Part shown: positions 6,246 through 7,440 of the stretch, piece by piece | Layout: each line of letters begins with the position of its first letter | How positions within the stretch are numbered: the first letter of the stretch is position 1 | Assembly (NCBI GenBank): GCA_011389605.1 | Contig: JAABTZ010000149.1 | Span: 1 to 7,440 of the forward strand | Source of the DNA: Desulfobacteraceae bacterium | GTDB lineage: Bacteria > Desulfobacterota > Desulfobacteria > Desulfobacterales > Desulfosalsimonadaceae | Length of the DNA: 7,440 nucleotides | Direction of reading: 5' to 3' | The notes under the pieces: model-generated | What the model saw: only the letters and a program-made list of their open reading frames with translations | Databases searched by the model: none | Told to the model about the DNA's origin: nothing | Made by a program: the position numbers and the translations under genes

Positions 6246-6881
6246 ATGGGTTCAGATGAAAAAAACAGTGGCGGCGCCGGTACCGGCGGGGTCACTCGGC
6301 GCGGATTTATGCAGATCATCGGCACAGGGGCCGTGGGCGCATCTTTTGCCGGCGCGGCCATGGCTGCCCGGCTAAAACCAATGCCCCCGGAAAAAATGAT
6401 TCCTGCCGAAAACACGGTAAAAATCCGTCTTCATGTCAACGGCGCAAAACAGGAAGTCCTGGCAGAACCCCGATGGAGCCTGCTCTACGTCCTGCGTGAG
6501 GTTATCGGCCTGACCGGCACAAAGGAGGGCTGCAGCAGGGGCGAATGCGGGGCGTGCACGGTTCTCATCGACGATATCCCCAGATACGCCTGCATGACCC
6601 TTGCGGTGGAAGCCGAGGGGCGCCGGATCACCACAGTGGAGGGGCTGATGAACGGCGAGCAGCTCGGCCCCGTGCAGACCGCGTTTCTGGAAAAAGACGC
6701 CTACCAGTGCGGCTACTGCACCCCCGGACAGATCATGTCCGTGGAAGGCCTGCTGCGCAAAAACTCAGATCCCGGCATAGATGAAATCCGCACCGCGGTT
6801 TCGGGCAATCTTTGCCGGTGCGGGGCGTACAAAAACATATTCCGGGCCGGGAAAAAGGCCGCAAGCCTGAAAAGCAAATAA
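6246..6881 (+). CDS. Tat-exported [2Fe-2S] small subunit of a xanthine dehydrogenase/aldehyde oxidoreductase family enzyme
   Basis: This 211-residue electron-transfer subunit carries two [2Fe-2S] clusters that take electrons from a molybdenum-cofactor subunit. The N terminus is a twin-arginine signal: VTRRGFMQ at residues 16-23, a hydrophobic segment to about 38, and AMA-A at 38-41 as a likely cleavage site. The protein or its complex should therefore act in the periplasm. The plant-type ferredoxin domain has C96, C101, C104 and C116 (GCSRGECGACTV). The helical second domain has C155 and C158 in QCGYCTPGQ and C190/C192 in NLCRCGAY. All eight cluster ligands are present and the length fits Tat-containing members such as the PaoA type. 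The molybdenum subunit begins nine bases downstream, so the two form an operon. There is no FAD-subunit gene between them, unlike the paoABC order. The substrate (aldehyde, purine or N-heterocycle) cannot be told from this subunit. Confidence 0.94.
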   Translation: MGSDEKNSGGAGTGGVTRRGFMQIIGTGAVGASFAGAAMAARLKPMPPEKMIPAENTVKIRLHVNGAKQEVLAEPRWSLLYVLREVIGLTGTKEGCSRGECGACTVLIDDIPRYACMTLAVEAEGRRITTVEGLMNGEQLGPVQTAFLEKDAYQCGYCTPGQIMSVEGLLRKNSDPGIDEIRTAVSGNLCRCGAYKNIFRAGKKAASLKSK

Positions 6882-6890
6882 GGGGGGGCC

Positions 6891-7440
6891 ATGGCACAGG
6901 ATGACAATATTTATTACACCCGGGGCCTGGAAGTACCGGAAACACCCGAGCCGGGAGCCAAACCGGAATTCTGGGAAAAGACCGAAGTGGTGGGCAAGTC
7001 CTCACCGAGGGTTGACGGGTATGAACGGCTAAGCGGCACAGCCGTCTATCCCTCGGATATCAAGCTGCCCAACATGATTTACGGTGCCATGCTTAGGTGC
7101 CCGCACCCCAATGCCCGGGTCAAAAAAATAGATGCCGGCCGGGCCCGTCAAATGCCCGGGGTCAGGGCCGTGATTACCGGGGATTCAGACGAGGCCAGAA
7201 ATCTGAAATGGCGCTATGATAACTTTACGGCTCCGCTTTTCGATCCGCACTGCCGGTTTGAAGGCGAGGCCGTGGCCGCGGTGGCCGCAGACACTCCCTA
7301 CCAGGCCCGGGACGCACTGGCAGCAATCCATGTGGAGTACGAGGTTTTGCCGCATCTGGTCGATCATGACCGGGCCATGGACGAAAATGCGCCCAAGGTG
7401 CATAAAACAGGCAACCTTGTGGGCAAGGATGAATATTCAC
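6891..7440 (+). CDS. Molybdopterin-binding large subunit, xanthine dehydrogenase family (3' truncated)
   Basis: An open frame starts at ATG 6891 and runs without a stop to the window edge, giving the first 183 residues. It is the catalytic subunit of a molybdenum hydroxylase, which oxidises aldehydes or N-heterocycles using water as the oxygen source and passes electrons to the [2Fe-2S] subunit encoded just upstream. Diagnostic stretches are VVGKSSPRVDGYERLSGTA (~34-52), YPSDIKLPNMIYGAMLRCPH (~53-72), MPGVRAVIT (~88-96) and the hammerhead segment EGEAVAAVAADTPYQARDAL (~124-143), then IHVEYEVLPHLVD. These match the N-terminal Ald_Xan_dh_C domain. The molybdenum-binding domains with the active-site glutamate lie beyond the edge. 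No signal peptide is seen at this N terminus, so export probably depends on the Tat signal of the small subunit. A G7 tract at 6882-6888 sits where the ribosome binding site should be. Confidence 0.93.
   Translation, partial: MAQDDNIYYTRGLEVPETPEPGAKPEFWEKTEVVGKSSPRVDGYERLSGTAVYPSDIKLPNMIYGAMLRCPHPNARVKKIDAGRARQMPGVRAVITGDSDEARNLKWRYDNFTAPLFDPHCRFEGEAVAAVAADTPYQARDALAAIHVEYEVLPHLVDHDRAMDENAPKVHKTGNLVGKDEYS

Noticed and set aside
6215..6259. 14-codon upstream frame overlapping the small-subunit start, a possible leader peptide
   Set aside because: It has no ribosome binding site, no run of regulatory codons and no attenuator-like hairpins. The strong Shine-Dalgarno at 6235-6240 serves ATG 6246 instead.

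Overview
The window looks like a chromosomal segment of an anaerobic bacterium, most likely a sulfate-reducing member of the Desulfobacterota (Desulfobacterales-like). That placement is an inference from three things: an HdrA-type flavin/iron-sulfur protein, an endonuclease Q-UvrD fusion, and a periplasmic molybdenum hydroxylase, all at moderate GC. No 16S rRNA or other taxonomic marker is present. All five genes lie on the + strand. I see no tRNA, rRNA, CRISPR array, insertion sequence or phage gene.

Positions 1-5923 form a tightly packed three-gene run. It starts with the C-terminal 240 residues of an HdrA-like protein (1-723), which carries the end of the FAD module and two [4Fe-4S] motifs. 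Eleven bases later comes an 1137-residue two-enzyme protein (735-4148). Its first ~425 residues are a complete endonuclease Q (PHP nuclease domain, zinc ribbon, helical domain). It then has a Lys/Pro-rich linker and a complete UvrD/PcrA-type SF1 helicase. Two bases after its stop comes a full-length AceK, the isocitrate dehydrogenase kinase/phosphatase (4151-5923). The spacing suggests one transcript, but the three products have no obvious shared pathway: electron transfer, deaminated-base repair and carbon-flux control.

Positions 5924-6245 are a 322-base noncoding gap holding only weak terminator-like, inverted-repeat and promoter-like signals. A second unit then begins. It has a Tat-exported [2Fe-2S] small subunit (6246-6881) and, nine bases later, the molybdopterin-binding large subunit of a xanthine dehydrogenase/aldehyde oxidoreductase family enzyme (6891 to the window edge, incomplete). 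Together they would form a periplasmic molybdenum hydroxylase, with the small subunit's Tat signal probably exporting the pair.

The most interesting item is the EndoQ-helicase fusion. It carries two short motifs resembling the bacterial sliding-clamp-binding pentapeptide: QQALF at the end of the EndoQ module and QLRLF at the protein's extreme C terminus. Between the two enzymes, the linker contains an in-frame A_AAA_AAG heptamer within an A9 run. Slippage there would release EndoQ alone, by analogy with dnaX. The frameshift idea is a hypothesis, weakened by the frequency of A-runs elsewhere in these genes.
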